Positions 15,158-25,630 are shown, counted from the stretch's first letter. The stretch is 64,000 nt of DNA from Aquabacterium sp. NJ1 (GCF_000768065.1 NZ_JRKM01000001.1:4446001-4510000); one strand, 5' to 3'. The notes: a model not told the origin generated them from the letters alone. Program-made: numbers and translations.

Positions 15158-18100
15158 TCAGCTGTGGTCCACCAGCAGCTTGCCTCGGTTCATCAGCTCG
15201 CTGATGATCTGGTGGTCATTGGCGCTTTGATCCAGCCCCAGCGAGGCGCGCAGGTCCACATTGGCCAGCACGATGTGCTGCTGGTCACCGCAGCCCGTGC
15301 TGTCGCTGTGGCCGGTGGCGTCGGCCTGGAAGCTGCCGCTGGCACTGACGTGGATGATGGTGCTGCCCGGCTGCGAGTGGGTGTCGAAGTCCAGGAAGTT
15401 CAGCAGCTTGTCCACGCTGGCCGTGCCCGACGGTGTCGTGCTGTGGTCGGTCTGCAGCAGATCGCGCAAGTCGAGCACATCACCACCGGCCGAGCGCGCG
15501 GCGCAGTTGAAGTCGGTGATGGTGTCGGTGTGGTTGTGCTCGCCTGTGGCAGGGCGGTCGGCCAGGGTCCAGGCGAACACGTCGGTGTCGCAGGTGCCGT
15601 GGTGTTCGCCGCTGCCGGACACGGTGTGCTCGGTGTGATCAGCCAGGGTGGGCGCGTTCACGTCGATCGCGACGATGCTGCTGGAGACGGTCTTGCTGTC
15701 GGTGGCGCCAGCCGCGTCCGTGGCCTTGATGGTCAGCTGCGGGAACAGGTCGACCGACAGGCCCAGCACATGGGCCGGGTCATAGCTCAAGGTGGACAGC
15801 AGGTGGTTGACCTGTGCCACGTCGATGGTGTGGCCCGGGGTATCCGACTCGATGACCAGGTGGCGCGAGTCGACGCCGCTGATGTGCAGGCCTTGGGTGA
15901 GGGCCGGGTCCAGCGACAGGCTGAGCTTGCTGTGGTCGCCCAGCAGGGTACCCAGCGACAGGAACTGGCCCACGCTCACGTCGACGCGAATCAGGTTGTT
16001 GTCGACATCGGCCACGGCCACGTGCTGGGTCTTGCTCAGATCCAGCAAGGGGTTCACGGCCAGATCCACCAGACCCAGGATGTTGTGCCCGTCGCTGTCG
16101 GCGCTGACCACCGGGGCGTGGTTGGCCGCGACGGTGGCCGCCGTGGTCAGGGTGATGGTGCCGCTGGCGTGGTCGCCGTCCTTGTCCACGATGGTGTAGC
16201 TGAAGGTCTCGTCGGTCGCGTCATGGCCTTGCTTCATGGTGAAGTCGCCGGTGACGGTGTTGAGCTTGATCTCGGCGCCGGACTGCAACGTGATCGTGAG
16301 GACCTTGGTGCTCGGGTCCAGCACGGAGCTGACCTGCTTGCTCGACGAGAAGGCTTCGATCTTCTGCAGCCCGTCCGCGCCCGCCAGCCCGGCCAGGCTG
16401 CCGGCCTTGAGTGTGGGCACGGTGTCGAGCAGGTACTTGCTGAGCTCGGCATTGGTCGTGAGCGTGGTGGCGCCTTGTTCCGTGCCGGTGATGCCGTTGT
16501 AGGCGATGGGCTCGATGTTGGCGATGTACTGCGCCGTCAGGGTGCCCGTGCCAACGGCGTACGAGTCAATGTGGTTGTCCTTGAGGAAGGTCTCCCAGTT
16601 GGTCTCGTCCTTGCCGGTGTCGATGCCTTTGCCCGTGTTGGGGTTGCCATCGGTGATGAAGTAGGACACGTTGACGCCATCGCTGATCTTGCCGGTGGCG
16701 GCAAACGAGGCCTTCGCTGCGGCGAGCGCGGCGTCATAGTTGGTGCCGCCATTGGCGCTCAAGGCATCGACGAAGGTCTTGGCCTGGGCTACCGTCATCC
16801 ACGCGGCGCGGCCTTGGCCAGCGTCGTTGAAGGTCACGATCTGGACTTTGACGTCACCCAGGTCGTCATAGCGGTCGATCAGCGAGTTGATGGAGGCTTT
16901 GATGCCGTTGACGGTCTTGTCGGCCAGCGTGTCCTTCATGCTGCCCGAGGTGTCGACGATCAGCATCAGGTTGGTGTTCTGCGTGCCGGTGCTGCTGTCG
17001 ACCTGCATGACCTGTGCGCCGGACAGTGGGCTGTCGTCTTCGATCAGCACGTTGAGGGCGGCTGTGCTGGTGCTGTGGCCGTCGCTGGCTTGCACCTGCA
17101 GGTTGACGCTCAGCACGTCTTCCGCATTGGGGTTGGGGTGGTCGACGGGGCCTTGCAGGGTGACCTTGTAGTGGCCCTGGTCGTCGATGGTGGCCGTGAG
17201 GATGGGTGTGTTGCCCGCCTTGCCGACCAGCGGGTCGGTGGCCGTGCCGCTGCCGGACCAGGTGATGGCCACGCCACCCGATGTCATGCCGCTGGGGCCG
17301 GAAAGCGTGAGGCTGACCTTGTCACCATCGGCATCGCTGATGGCGAACAGGCCGGTGGCTTCCTTGGTGTTGACGGTGTCGGGCGAGCCCTGGTTGTCGG
17401 GGTTGCCACCGACCAGGCCTTCTTCCGACAGGGCGGCTGGGCCGCTCTGGCTGCCGATGATGGGCGCGTCGTTGACGGGGGTGATGCCGATGTCGATGGT
17501 GGCCGTGGTGGTGCCGCCATGGCCATCGGACACGGTCACGGTGAAGGTGTCGGCGCCGTTGTAGTCCTTGGCGGGCGTGTACGTCCAGGTGCCGTCTTCG
17601 TTGACGATGACCGTGCCGTGTACGGGGTCGGAACCCTTGGCGTAGGTCAGCGCATCACCATCCGGGTCGGTCGCCTTGACCTGGCCGGAGACAGGCTTGT
17701 CTTCATCGGTGGTCAGGCTGTAGTGGCCAGTGACAGGGTCGAAGTTGCCGCTGGTCGGGGCATCGATCTTGGGTGGATCGTTGACTGGATTGATGCCGAT
17801 GTCGATGGTGGCGGTCGTTGTGCCGCCATGGCCATCGGACACGGTCACGGTGAAGGTGTCGCTGCCGTTGTAGTCCTTGGCCGGCGTGTACGTCCAGGTG
17901 CCGTCTTCGTTGACGACGACCGTGCCGTGCTGCGGGTCAGCGCCCTTGGCATAGGTCAGCGCATCGCCGTCCGGATCCGTGGCTTTGACTTGGCCGGAGA
18001 CAGGCTTGTCTTCGTCAGTCGTCAGGCTGTAGTGGCCCGTCTCGGGATTCAGGTTCGGATTGCCCGGGTCATCGATCTTGGGCGGGTCATTGACGGGGTT

Positions 18101-21076
18101 GATGCCGATGTCGATGGTGGCTGAGGTGGTGCCGCCATGGCCATCGGACACGGTCACGGTGAAGGTGTCGGCGCCGTTGTAGTCCTTGGCGGGCGTGTAC
18201 GTCCAGGTGCCGTCTTCGTTGACGATGACCGTGCCGTGCTGCGGGTCAGCGCCCTTGGCGTAGGTCAGCGCATCACCATCCGGGTCGGTCGCCTTGACCT
18301 GGCCGGAGACGGGCTTGTCTTCGTCAGTCGTCAGGCTGTAGTGGCCCGTCTCGGGATTCAGGTTCGGGTTGCTTGGGTCATCAATCTTGGGCGGGTCATT
18401 GACGGGGTTGATGCCGATGTCAATGGTGGCCGTGGTGGAGCCGCCGTGGCCATCGGACACGGTCACCGTGAAGGTATCGCTGCCGTTGTAATCCTTGGCC
18501 GGGGTGTACGTCCAGGTGCCGTCTTCGTTGACGACCACGGTGCCGTGCTGCGGATCCGCGCCCTTGGCATAGGTCAGCGCATCGCCATCCGGGTCCGTGG
18601 CCTTGACCTGGCCTGAGACGGGCTTGTCTTCGTCAGTCGTCAAGCTGTAGTGGCCAGTGACGGGGTCGAAGTTGCCGCTGGTCGGGTCATCGATCTTGGG
18701 CGGGTCATTGACAGGGTTGATGCCGATGTCGATGGTGGCGGTGGTCGCGCCGCCATGGCCGTCGGACACGGTGACCGTGAAGGTGTCTGCGCCGTTGTAG
18801 TCCTTGGCGGGCGTGTAGGTCCAGGTGCCGTCTTCGTTGACCGTGACGGTACCGTGTTGCGGATCCGAACCCTTGGCGTAGGTCAGCGCATCGCCATCCG
18901 GGTCCGTGGCCTTGACCTGGCCGGACACGGGCTTGTCTTCGTCGGTGGTCAGGCTGTAGTGGCCGGTGTTGGGATCCAGGTTCGGATTGCCCGGGTCGTC
19001 AATCTTAGGCGGGTCATTGACGGGGTTGATGCCGATGTCAATGGTGGCCGTGGTGGAGCCGCCGTGGCCATCGGACACGGTCACCGTGAAGGTATCGCTG
19101 CCGTTGTAATCCTTGGTCGGCGTGTACGTCCAGGTGCCGTCTTCATTGACGACGACCGTGCCATGCTGTGGGTCAGCGCCCTTGGCATAGGTCAGCGCAT
19201 CGCCGTCCGGGTCGGTGGCCTTGACTTGGCCGGAGACAGGCTTGTCTTCGTCGGTGGTCAGGCTGTAGTGGCCGGTGACCGGGTCGAAGTTGCCGCTGGT
19301 CGGGTCATCAATCTTGGGCGGGTCATTGACGGGGGTGATGCCGATGTCGATGGTGGCGGTGGTCGTGCCGCCATGGCCGTCGGACACCGTCACGGTGAAC
19401 GTGTCGGCGCCGTTGTAGTCCTTGGCCGGCGTGTACGTCCAGGTGCCGTCTTCATTGACGACGACGGTGCCGTGCTGCGGGTCAGCGCCCTTGGCATAGG
19501 TCAGCGCATCGCCATCCGGGTCGGTGGCCTTGACCTGACCGGAGACGGGCTTGTCTTCGTCGGTCGTCAGGCTGTAGTGGCCCGTCTCGGGATTCAGGTT
19601 CGGGTTGCCCGGGTCATCAATCTTGGGCGGGTCATTGACGGGGTTGATGCCGATGTCAATGGTGGCGGTGGTCGTGCCGCCATGGCCGTCGGACACCGTC
19701 ACCGTGAAGGTGTCCGAGCCGTTGTAGTCCTTGGCAGGCGTATAGGTCCATGTGCCGTCTTCATTGACGACGACCGTGCCGTGCTGCGGGTCAGCGCCCT
19801 TGGCATAGGTCAGCGCATCGCCGTCCGGGTCGGTGGCCTTGACCTGACCGGAGACAGGCTTGTCTTCGTCGGTCGTCAGGCTGTAGTGGCCCGTCTCGGG
19901 ATTCAGGTTCGGGTTGCTCGGGTCATCAATCTTGGGCGGGTCATTGACCGGGTTGATGCCGATGTCAATGGTGGCCGTGGTCGTGCCGCCATGGCCGTCG
20001 GACACCGTCACGGTGAAGGTGTCGCTGCCGTTGTAGTCCTTGGCGGGCGTGTAGGTCCAAGTGCCGTCTTCATTGACGACCACGGTGCCGTGCGCAGGGT
20101 CCGAACCCTTGGCGTAAGTCAGCGCATCGCCATCCGGGTCCGTGGCCTTGACTTGGCCGGAGACAGGCTTGTCTTCATCTGTGGTCAGGCTGTAGTGACC
20201 GGTGACAGGATCGAAGTTGCCGCTGGTCGGGTCATCGATCTTGGGCGGGTCATTGACCGGGTTGATGCCGATGTCGATGGTGGCCGTCGCCGTGCCACCT
20301 CTGCCATCGGACACGGTCACGGTGAAGGTGTCAGCGCCGTTGTAGTCCTTGGCGGGCGTGTAGGTCCAGGTGCCATCCGCATTGACCACGACGGTGCCGT
20401 GTGCAGGGTCGGAACCCTTCGCATAGGTCAGCGCATCACCATCTGGGTCGGTCGCCTTGACCTGGCCGGACACGGGCTTGTCTTCGTCCGTGGTCAGGCT
20501 GTAGTGGCCTGTCTCGGGCTTGTAGTTGGGGTTGCTGCCGGGTTCGTCAACAAATGGCGCGCGGTTGCCCACTTCGGTGGCCGTGGTCACATTGGCCACG
20601 GTGGCGAAGGGCGTGCCTGCGTCACGGTCCGGTGTGCTGTAGGCAAATTCCTGCGACGACACGGTTTCGATCACACGGTCAACACGCAGCCCCAGCGACA
20701 TCGAGCCACCGCCACCACCAGTCAGGCCGGCCGCGGTCGCCGCATCTTCATCGCCTCGGTCAACGGCATTGATGGCATCGTCCACGGACTTGTTGTCCTG
20801 GGCATGGTCAACCGTGTCGTGGGCATGCTTCTTCGCGCTGCCAGCTTTGCCATTGGCCTCAGCCAGCGCCACTTGCATGTCACGTGGCATCCAGGCCTGG
20901 CCGTCCACATCGGTGATCTGCAGCTGTGCGTTGGCTTCCGCCAGGATCACGTCGCCGGGCTGGATGGCGTCCCCTTCCTGCAGCGGGCGCGCATCGGCCT
21001 GGCCTGCCGGGATGACGTTTGCACGCCCTTGAAGACTGGTGACGACCCCGCCGGGAACTTGCGCGGATTTGGACAT
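15158..21076 (-). CDS. LapA-type giant repeat adhesin with retention module, ten repeats, VWA domain and type I secretion signal
   Basis: 1972 residues; GAGAGG lies seven bases ahead of ATG 21076. Residues 1-~110 are the N-terminal retention module ('VVTSLQGRANVIPAGQADAR'), followed by the LapG-type dialanine site 'TAAG' at 114-117 and a Gly-rich hinge. Residues ~175-1205 are ten tandem 103-residue Ig/cadherin-like repeats ('ATDPDGDALTYAKG', 'NPVNDPPKI'). A VWA domain follows with MIDAS 'DTSGSM' and 'TDGNPNTGKG'. The C-terminal ~140 residues have 'VFAWTLADRP', 'TITDFN' and 'GGDVLDLRDLL', a T1SS-143-like secretion region. Unusually this region has three Cys and many His. It should be exported by the adjacent LapBC exporter, kept on the surface by its N terminus and released by LapG. 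Confidence 0.93.
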   Translation of the reverse strand: MSKSAQVPGGVVTSLQGRANVIPAGQADARPLQEGDAIQPGDVILAEANAQLQITDVDGQAWMPRDMQVALAEANGKAGSAKKHAHDTVDHAQDNKSVDDAINAVDRGDEDAATAAGLTGGGGGSMSLGLRVDRVIETVSSQEFAYSTPDRDAGTPFATVANVTTATEVGNRAPFVDEPGSNPNYKPETGHYSLTTDEDKPVSGQVKATDPDGDALTYAKGSDPAHGTVVVNADGTWTYTPAKDYNGADTFTVTVSDGRGGTATATIDIGINPVNDPPKIDDPTSGNFDPVTGHYSLTTDEDKPVSGQVKATDPDGDALTYAKGSDPAHGTVVVNEDGTWTYTPAKDYNGSDTFTVTVSDGHGGTTTATIDIGINPVNDPPKIDDPSNPNLNPETGHYSLTTDEDKPVSGQVKATDPDGDALTYAKGADPQHGTVVVNEDGTWTYTPAKDYNGSDTFTVTVSDGHGGTTTATIDIGINPVNDPPKIDDPGNPNLNPETGHYSLTTDEDKPVSGQVKATDPDGDALTYAKGADPQHGTVVVNEDGTWTYTPAKDYNGADTFTVTVSDGHGGTTTATIDIGITPVNDPPKIDDPTSGNFDPVTGHYSLTTDEDKPVSGQVKATDPDGDALTYAKGADPQHGTVVVNEDGTWTYTPTKDYNGSDTFTVTVSDGHGGSTTATIDIGINPVNDPPKIDDPGNPNLDPNTGHYSLTTDEDKPVSGQVKATDPDGDALTYAKGSDPQHGTVTVNEDGTWTYTPAKDYNGADTFTVTVSDGHGGATTATIDIGINPVNDPPKIDDPTSGNFDPVTGHYSLTTDEDKPVSGQVKATDPDGDALTYAKGADPQHGTVVVNEDGTWTYTPAKDYNGSDTFTVTVSDGHGGSTTATIDIGINPVNDPPKIDDPSNPNLNPETGHYSLTTDEDKPVSGQVKATDPDGDALTYAKGADPQHGTVIVNEDGTWTYTPAKDYNGADTFTVTVSDGHGGTTSATIDIGINPVNDPPKIDDPGNPNLNPETGHYSLTTDEDKPVSGQVKATDPDGDALTYAKGADPQHGTVVVNEDGTWTYTPAKDYNGSDTFTVTVSDGHGGTTTATIDIGINPVNDPPKIDAPTSGNFDPVTGHYSLTTDEDKPVSGQVKATDPDGDALTYAKGSDPVHGTVIVNEDGTWTYTPAKDYNGADTFTVTVSDGHGGTTTATIDIGITPVNDAPIIGSQSGPAALSEEGLVGGNPDNQGSPDTVNTKEATGLFAISDADGDKVSLTLSGPSGMTSGGVAITWSGSGTATDPLVGKAGNTPILTATIDDQGHYKVTLQGPVDHPNPNAEDVLSVNLQVQASDGHSTSTAALNVLIEDDSPLSGAQVMQVDSSTGTQNTNLMLIVDTSGSMKDTLADKTVNGIKASINSLIDRYDDLGDVKVQIVTFNDAGQGRAAWMTVAQAKTFVDALSANGGTNYDAALAAAKASFAATGKISDGVNVSYFITDGNPNTGKGIDTGKDETNWETFLKDNHIDSYAVGTGTLTAQYIANIEPIAYNGITGTEQGATTLTTNAELSKYLLDTVPTLKAGSLAGLAGADGLQKIEAFSSSKQVSSVLDPSTKVLTITLQSGAEIKLNTVTGDFTMKQGHDATDETFSYTIVDKDGDHASGTITLTTAATVAANHAPVVSADSDGHNILGLVDLAVNPLLDLSKTQHVAVADVDNNLIRVDVSVGQFLSLGTLLGDHSKLSLSLDPALTQGLHISGVDSRHLVIESDTPGHTIDVAQVNHLLSTLSYDPAHVLGLSVDLFPQLTIKATDAAGATDSKTVSSSIVAIDVNAPTLADHTEHTVSGSGEHHGTCDTDVFAWTLADRPATGEHNHTDTITDFNCAARSAGGDVLDLRDLLQTDHSTTPSGTASVDKLLNFLDFDTHSQPGSTIIHVSASGSFQADATGHSDSTGCGDQQHIVLANVDLRASLGLDQSANDHQIISELMNRGKLLVDHS
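17466..20555 (-). repeat. Ten tandem 309-bp repeats inside the adhesin gene
   Basis: Ten copies of a 103-residue unit, near-identical over most of their length. They differ mainly in a short linker: first copy 'SNPNYKPET', then types A (TSGNFDPVT), S (SNPNLNPET) and G (GNPNLNPET). In protein order they run first-A-S-G-A-G'-A-S-G-A, where G' is 'GNPNLDPNT'. The four-unit block A-S-G-A therefore occurs twice around G'. Boundaries are approximate. Confidence 0.92.
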
Positions 21077-21182
21077 GGCAAAACCTCTCGAAACGTAACA
21101 AACGCCTTTGACACGAGGATAGCGACGGGGCCTTCCTCAAGGGTGATCTGATGGATCACGGGGCGTGAACAATTCCGGCATT

Positions 21183-21201
21183 GCGCCGAATAAATCGGCG
21201 C
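21183..21201 (-). promoter_or_regulatory. Hairpin in the adhesin upstream region
   Basis: GCGCCGA-ATAAA-TCGGCGC is a perfect 7-bp inverted repeat 107-125 bp ahead of the adhesin start, within the gene-free 21077-21376. It may lie in the leader RNA or be an operator. I found no convincing -35/-10 pair in this 300-bp stretch. Confidence 0.35.
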
Positions 21202-21317
21202 TTTAGCGCAGAGGCACTCAGGGTCAAGCCGACATGCAGCCTGTTTGCCACCAAGTGAAACGGGCCAGAACTGTCCAACAAGGTCTTGTCGGCAGGTCTG
21301 GCCCGCAGTGAAGGGCA

Positions 21318-21360
21318 AGCGTCACGAAATGACGCTGGTATGCAGCCTTTAAGGCATACC
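21318..21360 (-). terminator. Two adjacent hairpins between the type I adaptor and adhesin genes
   Basis: AGCGTCA-CGAAA-TGACGCT (21318-21336) is followed directly by GGTATGC (21337-21343) pairing with GCATACC (21354-21360). They start 17 bp after the adaptor stop codon on the minus strand. Without a T tract they may slow or stop read-through from the exporter operon into the adhesin gene. Confidence 0.45.
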
Positions 21361-21376
21361 GAACGGCATCATGGCA

Positions 21377-22819
21377 TCAGCGCTCGCGCAAGGCGTAAGC
21401 GTGTGCCTTGAGCACCGGTTTGAGCAGGTAGGACAGCACCGTCTTCTTGCCTGTGAGCACATCCACTTCAGCCGTCATGCCCGGGATGATGGGCATCTTG
21501 TCGTTGAAGTTCGGCTGCTTGGTGCGCACGCGCACCACATAGAAAGTGTTGGTGCCTTTTTCGTCCGTCACGGTGTCGGGGCTGATGTTCTCGACCACGG
21601 CATCGAGCCCGCCGTAGATGGAGAAGTCATAGGCGGTGAACTTCACCGTGGCCGCCTGGCCCGGGTGGATGAAGGCGATGTCACGCGGCTGGACCTTGGC
21701 CTCCAGGACCAGGGCATCGTCCAGCGGCACGATCTCCAGGATGTCCTTGCCCGGGGTGACCACGCCGCCCACCGTGTTGGCCAGCAGGCGCTGGACGCGG
21801 CCACGAACAGGCGACTTCACTTGGGACTTGTCCACCTTGTCGGCCAGCGCCACCGCGCCTTCATTCAGCGCGTTCAGCCGCCCCAGCACTTCAGACAGGT
21901 CCTTGCGGATTTCGTTGCGGAAGGACAGGTCGGTTTCCTGGATCTTGCGCGTGGCTTCCGCAATGGCTGCCTTGGCACGTGATGCCTGGGCGCTGGCCTG
22001 TTCCTTGTCGCCACGTGCGCGGGTCACGTCGCGCTCCAGCCGCAGCACATCCACTTCAGACACCGCACCGGTGGCCAGCAGCGGCCGGGTCTTGGCAAGC
22101 TCTTGCTGAGACAAGTCCAGGCTGCGTTTGGCCGAATCGCGCTTGGCTTCGGCTTCGCTCAAGTCCTGCTGACGCTGCGCCAGTTGCTGTTCGCTGATGG
22201 ACACCAGAGCAGATAGCTCGGAGCGCTTGGCGTCATAAAGCTGGCGCTCCTCATCCACGATGCGCTGCTCTTCGATATTGCCTTCATGCGCTTCGGGCGG
22301 TTTGAAGCTGTGCCCTTCGGCCAGGGCCTTCAGGCGAGCCAGCTTGGCTGTCAAGGCAAATACCTGGGCCGCGCTTTCGCGCACACCCGATGTGGCGCGT
22401 GTTTCGTCGATCTTCAGCAGCAGCTGGCCAGCTTCGACCACCTGGCCTTCCTTGACCAGGATCTCGGAGACCACACCACCGTCCAGCGACTGGATCACCT
22501 GCAATTGCTTTGAAGGGATCACCTTGGCCTCGCCCTTGGTGACCTCGTCGATCTTGGCCAGCGAGGCCCACACCAGCAGCACGCCCACCAGCAGCAGGGC
22601 ACTGCGCACCAGGGTCTGGGCGCGGTAGGTCTGCTCGGTGCTCATCACGGCCTGGGCGTCCAGCTCGAAGCTGCGCATGCCCGCGCCGGCGGCGGTCTCG
22701 GGCGTCACGCGTGGGCCGGCCACTGTATCGAGCACGCGGTCCGTGAGGGGGGCCAGCCTCAGCCGGATCGCTTCCAGGGCTTTGACCAGCTTTTGTCCAG
22801 CATTCAGCAAGGCGTTCAT
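21377..22819 (-). CDS. lapC: Type I secretion periplasmic adaptor (HlyD/LapC family)
   Basis: 480 residues from ATG 22819, chosen because AAGGAG sits six bases upstream; a GTG at 22837 that overlaps the exporter stop is possible but poorer. One membrane helix at about residues 62-80 is followed by a barrel-sandwich lipoyl half ('[20 protein letters not shown]'), a long coiled coil and the second lipoyl half. It ends with the HlyD C-terminal region ('[25 protein letters not shown]'). It bridges the inner-membrane ABC exporter and the TolC-like pore. It follows the ABC gene by 14 bp, so the two form an operon. Confidence 0.92.
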   Translation of the reverse strand: MNALLNAGQKLVKALEAIRLRLAPLTDRVLDTVAGPRVTPETAAGAGMRSFELDAQAVMSTEQTYRAQTLVRSALLLVGVLLVWASLAKIDEVTKGEAKVIPSKQLQVIQSLDGGVVSEILVKEGQVVEAGQLLLKIDETRATSGVRESAAQVFALTAKLARLKALAEGHSFKPPEAHEGNIEEQRIVDEERQLYDAKRSELSALVSISEQQLAQRQQDLSEAEAKRDSAKRSLDLSQQELAKTRPLLATGAVSEVDVLRLERDVTRARGDKEQASAQASRAKAAIAEATRKIQETDLSFRNEIRKDLSEVLGRLNALNEGAVALADKVDKSQVKSPVRGRVQRLLANTVGGVVTPGKDILEIVPLDDALVLEAKVQPRDIAFIHPGQAATVKFTAYDFSIYGGLDAVVENISPDTVTDEKGTNTFYVVRVRTKQPNFNDKMPIIPGMTAEVDVLTGKKTVLSYLLKPVLKAHAYALRER

Positions 22820-22833
22820 GTTGTGCTCCTTGC

Positions 22834-25029
22834 TCACGAGGCGCGCGAAATGCGGCCAGCAGACAGCGCCTGCATGATGCGTTCACGCGGGCCATCGGCC
22901 ACGATCTTGCCCTGGTCGACCACGATCACGCGGTCCACAAACGAGAGCATCGAGGTGCGGTGCGTGACCAGCACCACCGTCTTGCCTTGCGAGAAAGCCT
23001 GCATGCGCTGCGTCACGAGGGCTTCGGTCGAGAAGTCCATGGCACTGGTGGGTTCGTCCAGCAGCAGGATGGGCGCGTTGTGCAGCACCGCACGCGCAAT
23101 GCCCACGCTCTGGCGCTGGCCGCCTGAGAGCAGCTCGCCGCGCTCGCCCACCTGCATGTCGAAGCCTTGCGGGTGGCGTTGCACGAACTCGTTCAGGCCG
23201 GCCGTGTCGCTGGCCGCCACGATGGCGTCGTCCTGCGCATGCGGCATCCCGAAGGTGATGTTGTCGCGCAGCGAGCCGTAGAACAGCGTCACGTCCTGCG
23301 AGACATGGGCCAGGTTGCGGCGCACATCGGCCGGGTCCAGCTGACGCATGTCGATGCCATCGAGCAGCACGGCGCCTTGCGATGGCTGGTACAGGCCCAG
23401 GATCAGCTTTTGCAGCGTGGTCTTGCCCGAGCCCACCTTGCCGATCAGGGCGACCTTTTCGCCGGGGCTGACCTTGAAGCTGATGTCGTCGAGCGCCGAG
23501 TCCTGTCGGCCCGGGTAGGCAAAGGACACGTGGCGGAACTCGATCTCGCCTTTGAGGTCCTTGCGGTGGATGAAGTTGGTGCCGGCAGGGCGCTCCACCG
23601 GCTGGTCCATGATCTTGTTGAGCGACTCCATGGCCGTGCGCGCACCCTGGTACTGCATCAGCAGGCCCACGATCTGCCCGGCTGGTGCCAAGGCACGGCC
23701 CGCCAGCATGGTCGAGGCGATCAGGCCGCCCATGGTCAGTTGCTTGTCGGTGATCAGGTAGACACCGATCAGGATGATGCTGACCGACACCAGCTGCTGC
23801 AGCGTGGCCGTGGTGTACATGGCCGAGGACGACAGCCCGCGCATGCGCACATTCAGCGCCGACAGGAACTGGTTGGCCCGCTCCCAGCGCGCCTGGATCA
23901 GGTTTTCGGCACCTTGCGACTTGATGGTTTCGATGCCGGTGAGGCTCTCCACCAGTGTGGCATTGCGCTGCGCCGAGGCCTGGTAGGTGCTTTGCGACAG
24001 CTCATGCAGGCGATGCTGGAGCACATAACCCGATACGACGATGGCCGTGAACACGGTCAGCACCGGCAGGATCAGCCAGGGTGAGATCCAGGCCATCACG
24101 ATCACGAAAAGCAGCGCGAAGGGCAGGTCGATCAGCGCGGTGACGGTGCTGGAGGCGATGAAGTCCCGCACCTGTTCGAAGCCACGCAGGTTGGCGGCAA
24201 ACGAGCCCACCGACTGCGGCCGGTTCTCCAGGCGCATGCCCAGCACCCGCTCCATCAGCGAAGCCGAGATCTGCACGTCGATGCGGGCGCTGGCCTCGTC
24301 CACGAAATGGCTGCGCAACAGGCGCATGAACAGGTCGCCCGCGAACACCAGCGTCACGCCGATGGCCAGTACCCACATGGTTTCGGTGGCATGGTTGGGC
24401 ACCACGCGGTCGTACACGTTCATCGAGAAAATGGGGAAGGCCAGCGCGAACAGGTTGATCAGCAAGGCTGCCCACAGCACGTCGCGGTACACGAAGCGCT
24501 GCGCCAGCACCGGGCCCCAGAACCAGTGGCCGGACTTGGTGGCGCGCATCTCGGGGGTGCGCTCGTCGAACTTGAAATGCGGCCGGGCAAACAAGACGAT
24601 GCCCGTGTAGCGCGCCTGCAGTTCTTCGGTGCTCAGGGTGATGGCACCCTGGCCGCTGTCGGGCAACAGGATGCGCCACTTAGCGGCGGCGCCAGATGAG
24701 CCCGACTCACGCCCCAGCAGCACGCAGGCCTGCTCGCCCTTGAGGATCAGGATGGCGGGCAGCGTCAGCGCATCAATGCGCGCCAGCGGCAAGCGTTGCA
24801 CCTTGGTGGCCAGGCCGGCTCGGCCAGCGGCACGCTCGGCCAGATTCAAGGGCAGGGCACCCTTGTCCAGCGGCAGCCCGGCTGACAGCGAGGCCCGTGA
24901 AGCAGGCAGGCCATGCAGGCGGCAGACCTCTACCAGGCAATCCAGCAGGGGATCTGGCGTCAACAGGTCTTCGCGGAGGCGTGGCGGTGCCGAGGCGTCA
25001 GGTGCGGTCGTGTCCAGCGTGGCAGTCAT
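22834..25029 (-). CDS. lapB: Type I secretion ABC transporter/permease (LapB family)
   Basis: 731 residues. The N-terminal ~150 residues are a C39-peptidase-like domain with no Cys-His catalytic pair that I can see, as in LapB/HlyB exporters. Then comes a six-helix ABC membrane domain, from '[28 protein letters not shown]' in the first helices to about residue 440. The nucleotide-binding domain has Walker A 'GKVGSGKTT', signature 'LSGGQRQ', Walker B '[12 protein letters not shown]' and the H-loop 'LVTHRTSM'. It would energise secretion of the adhesin encoded downstream. Confidence 0.94.
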   Translation of the reverse strand: MTATLDTTAPDASAPPRLREDLLTPDPLLDCLVEVCRLHGLPASRASLSAGLPLDKGALPLNLAERAAGRAGLATKVQRLPLARIDALTLPAILILKGEQACVLLGRESGSSGAAAKWRILLPDSGQGAITLSTEELQARYTGIVLFARPHFKFDERTPEMRATKSGHWFWGPVLAQRFVYRDVLWAALLINLFALAFPIFSMNVYDRVVPNHATETMWVLAIGVTLVFAGDLFMRLLRSHFVDEASARIDVQISASLMERVLGMRLENRPQSVGSFAANLRGFEQVRDFIASSTVTALIDLPFALLFVIVMAWISPWLILPVLTVFTAIVVSGYVLQHRLHELSQSTYQASAQRNATLVESLTGIETIKSQGAENLIQARWERANQFLSALNVRMRGLSSSAMYTTATLQQLVSVSIILIGVYLITDKQLTMGGLIASTMLAGRALAPAGQIVGLLMQYQGARTAMESLNKIMDQPVERPAGTNFIHRKDLKGEIEFRHVSFAYPGRQDSALDDISFKVSPGEKVALIGKVGSGKTTLQKLILGLYQPSQGAVLLDGIDMRQLDPADVRRNLAHVSQDVTLFYGSLRDNITFGMPHAQDDAIVAASDTAGLNEFVQRHPQGFDMQVGERGELLSGGQRQSVGIARAVLHNAPILLLDEPTSAMDFSTEALVTQRMQAFSQGKTVVLVTHRTSMLSFVDRVIVVDQGKIVADGPRERIMQALSAGRISRAS

Positions 25030-25084
25030 GCGTGAATTCGTGAGGTTCTATCCCGCACGAGACAGCAGTGTCAGCGCGGCGTGA

Positions 25085-25630
25085 TCAGCGGATATCGGCA
25101 CAATGCACCGCAAATTGACCCTCGGCGCGATCGGCGAAGAAGCGCTCCAGGGTCATGCGCACGGTGCGGAAAGCCAGGTCGTCCCAGGGGATTTCGTGCT
25201 GATGGAAGAGCTGCGCTTCCATGGTTTCCGGCCCGGGCGAGAACTCGGTGTCCAGCAGGCGGGCGCGGTAGAAGAGGTGAACCTGGCCCGCCGTGACCAC
25301 ATTGATGATGCAGTACAGGCCCTGCATCTCGATGTGGGCGCCAGCTTCTTCGTCGGTTTCGCGGGCGGCCCCTTCTTCGGTGGTTTCACCCAGCTCCATG
25401 AAGCCGGCGGGCAGCGTCCAGTAGCCCTTGCGGGGCTCGATATTGCGTTTGCACAGCAGCACCTGCTCACCCCAGACGGGCAGCGTCCCCACCACGTTCA
25501 GCGGGTTGACATAGTGGATGTGGCCACAGGATGGGCAGACGGCACGCTCACGGTTGTCGTCCTCGGGCACCTTGTGCTCGACGGGGGTGCCGCATACCTG
25601 GCAGTGCTCGATTCGGCGTGAAAACAGCAT
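25085..25630 (-). CDS. NUDIX hydrolase with N-terminal zinc ribbon
   Basis: 181 residues. A four-cysteine zinc ribbon opens the protein ('CQVCGTP' and 'CPSCGHIHYVNP'), followed by a complete Nudix box 'GFMELGETTEEGAARETDEEAGA' that keeps the G-x5-E-x7-REU-x-EE-x-GU pattern apart from spacing-neutral substitutions. NudC-like enzymes with this architecture hydrolyse NADH or related nucleotide diphosphates, but this protein lacks the long N-terminal domain of NudC, so the substrate is open. It lies upstream of the type I exporter gene by 55 bp; no functional link is evident. Confidence 0.88.
   Translation of the reverse strand: MLFSRRIEHCQVCGTPVEHKVPEDDNRERAVCPSCGHIHYVNPLNVVGTLPVWGEQVLLCKRNIEPRKGYWTLPAGFMELGETTEEGAARETDEEAGAHIEMQGLYCIINVVTAGQVHLFYRARLLDTEFSPGPETMEAQLFHQHEIPWDDLAFRTVRMTLERFFADRAEGQFAVHCADIR

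Noticed and set aside
15107..18124. 1005-codon open frame on the plus strand opposite the adhesin gene, and another of 833 codons at 18650-21151
   Set aside because: They mirror the tandem repeats in codon-antisense phase, are Val/Gly/Asp/Arg-rich, have no recognisable domain or ribosome site, and arise from the GC-rich repeat structure.
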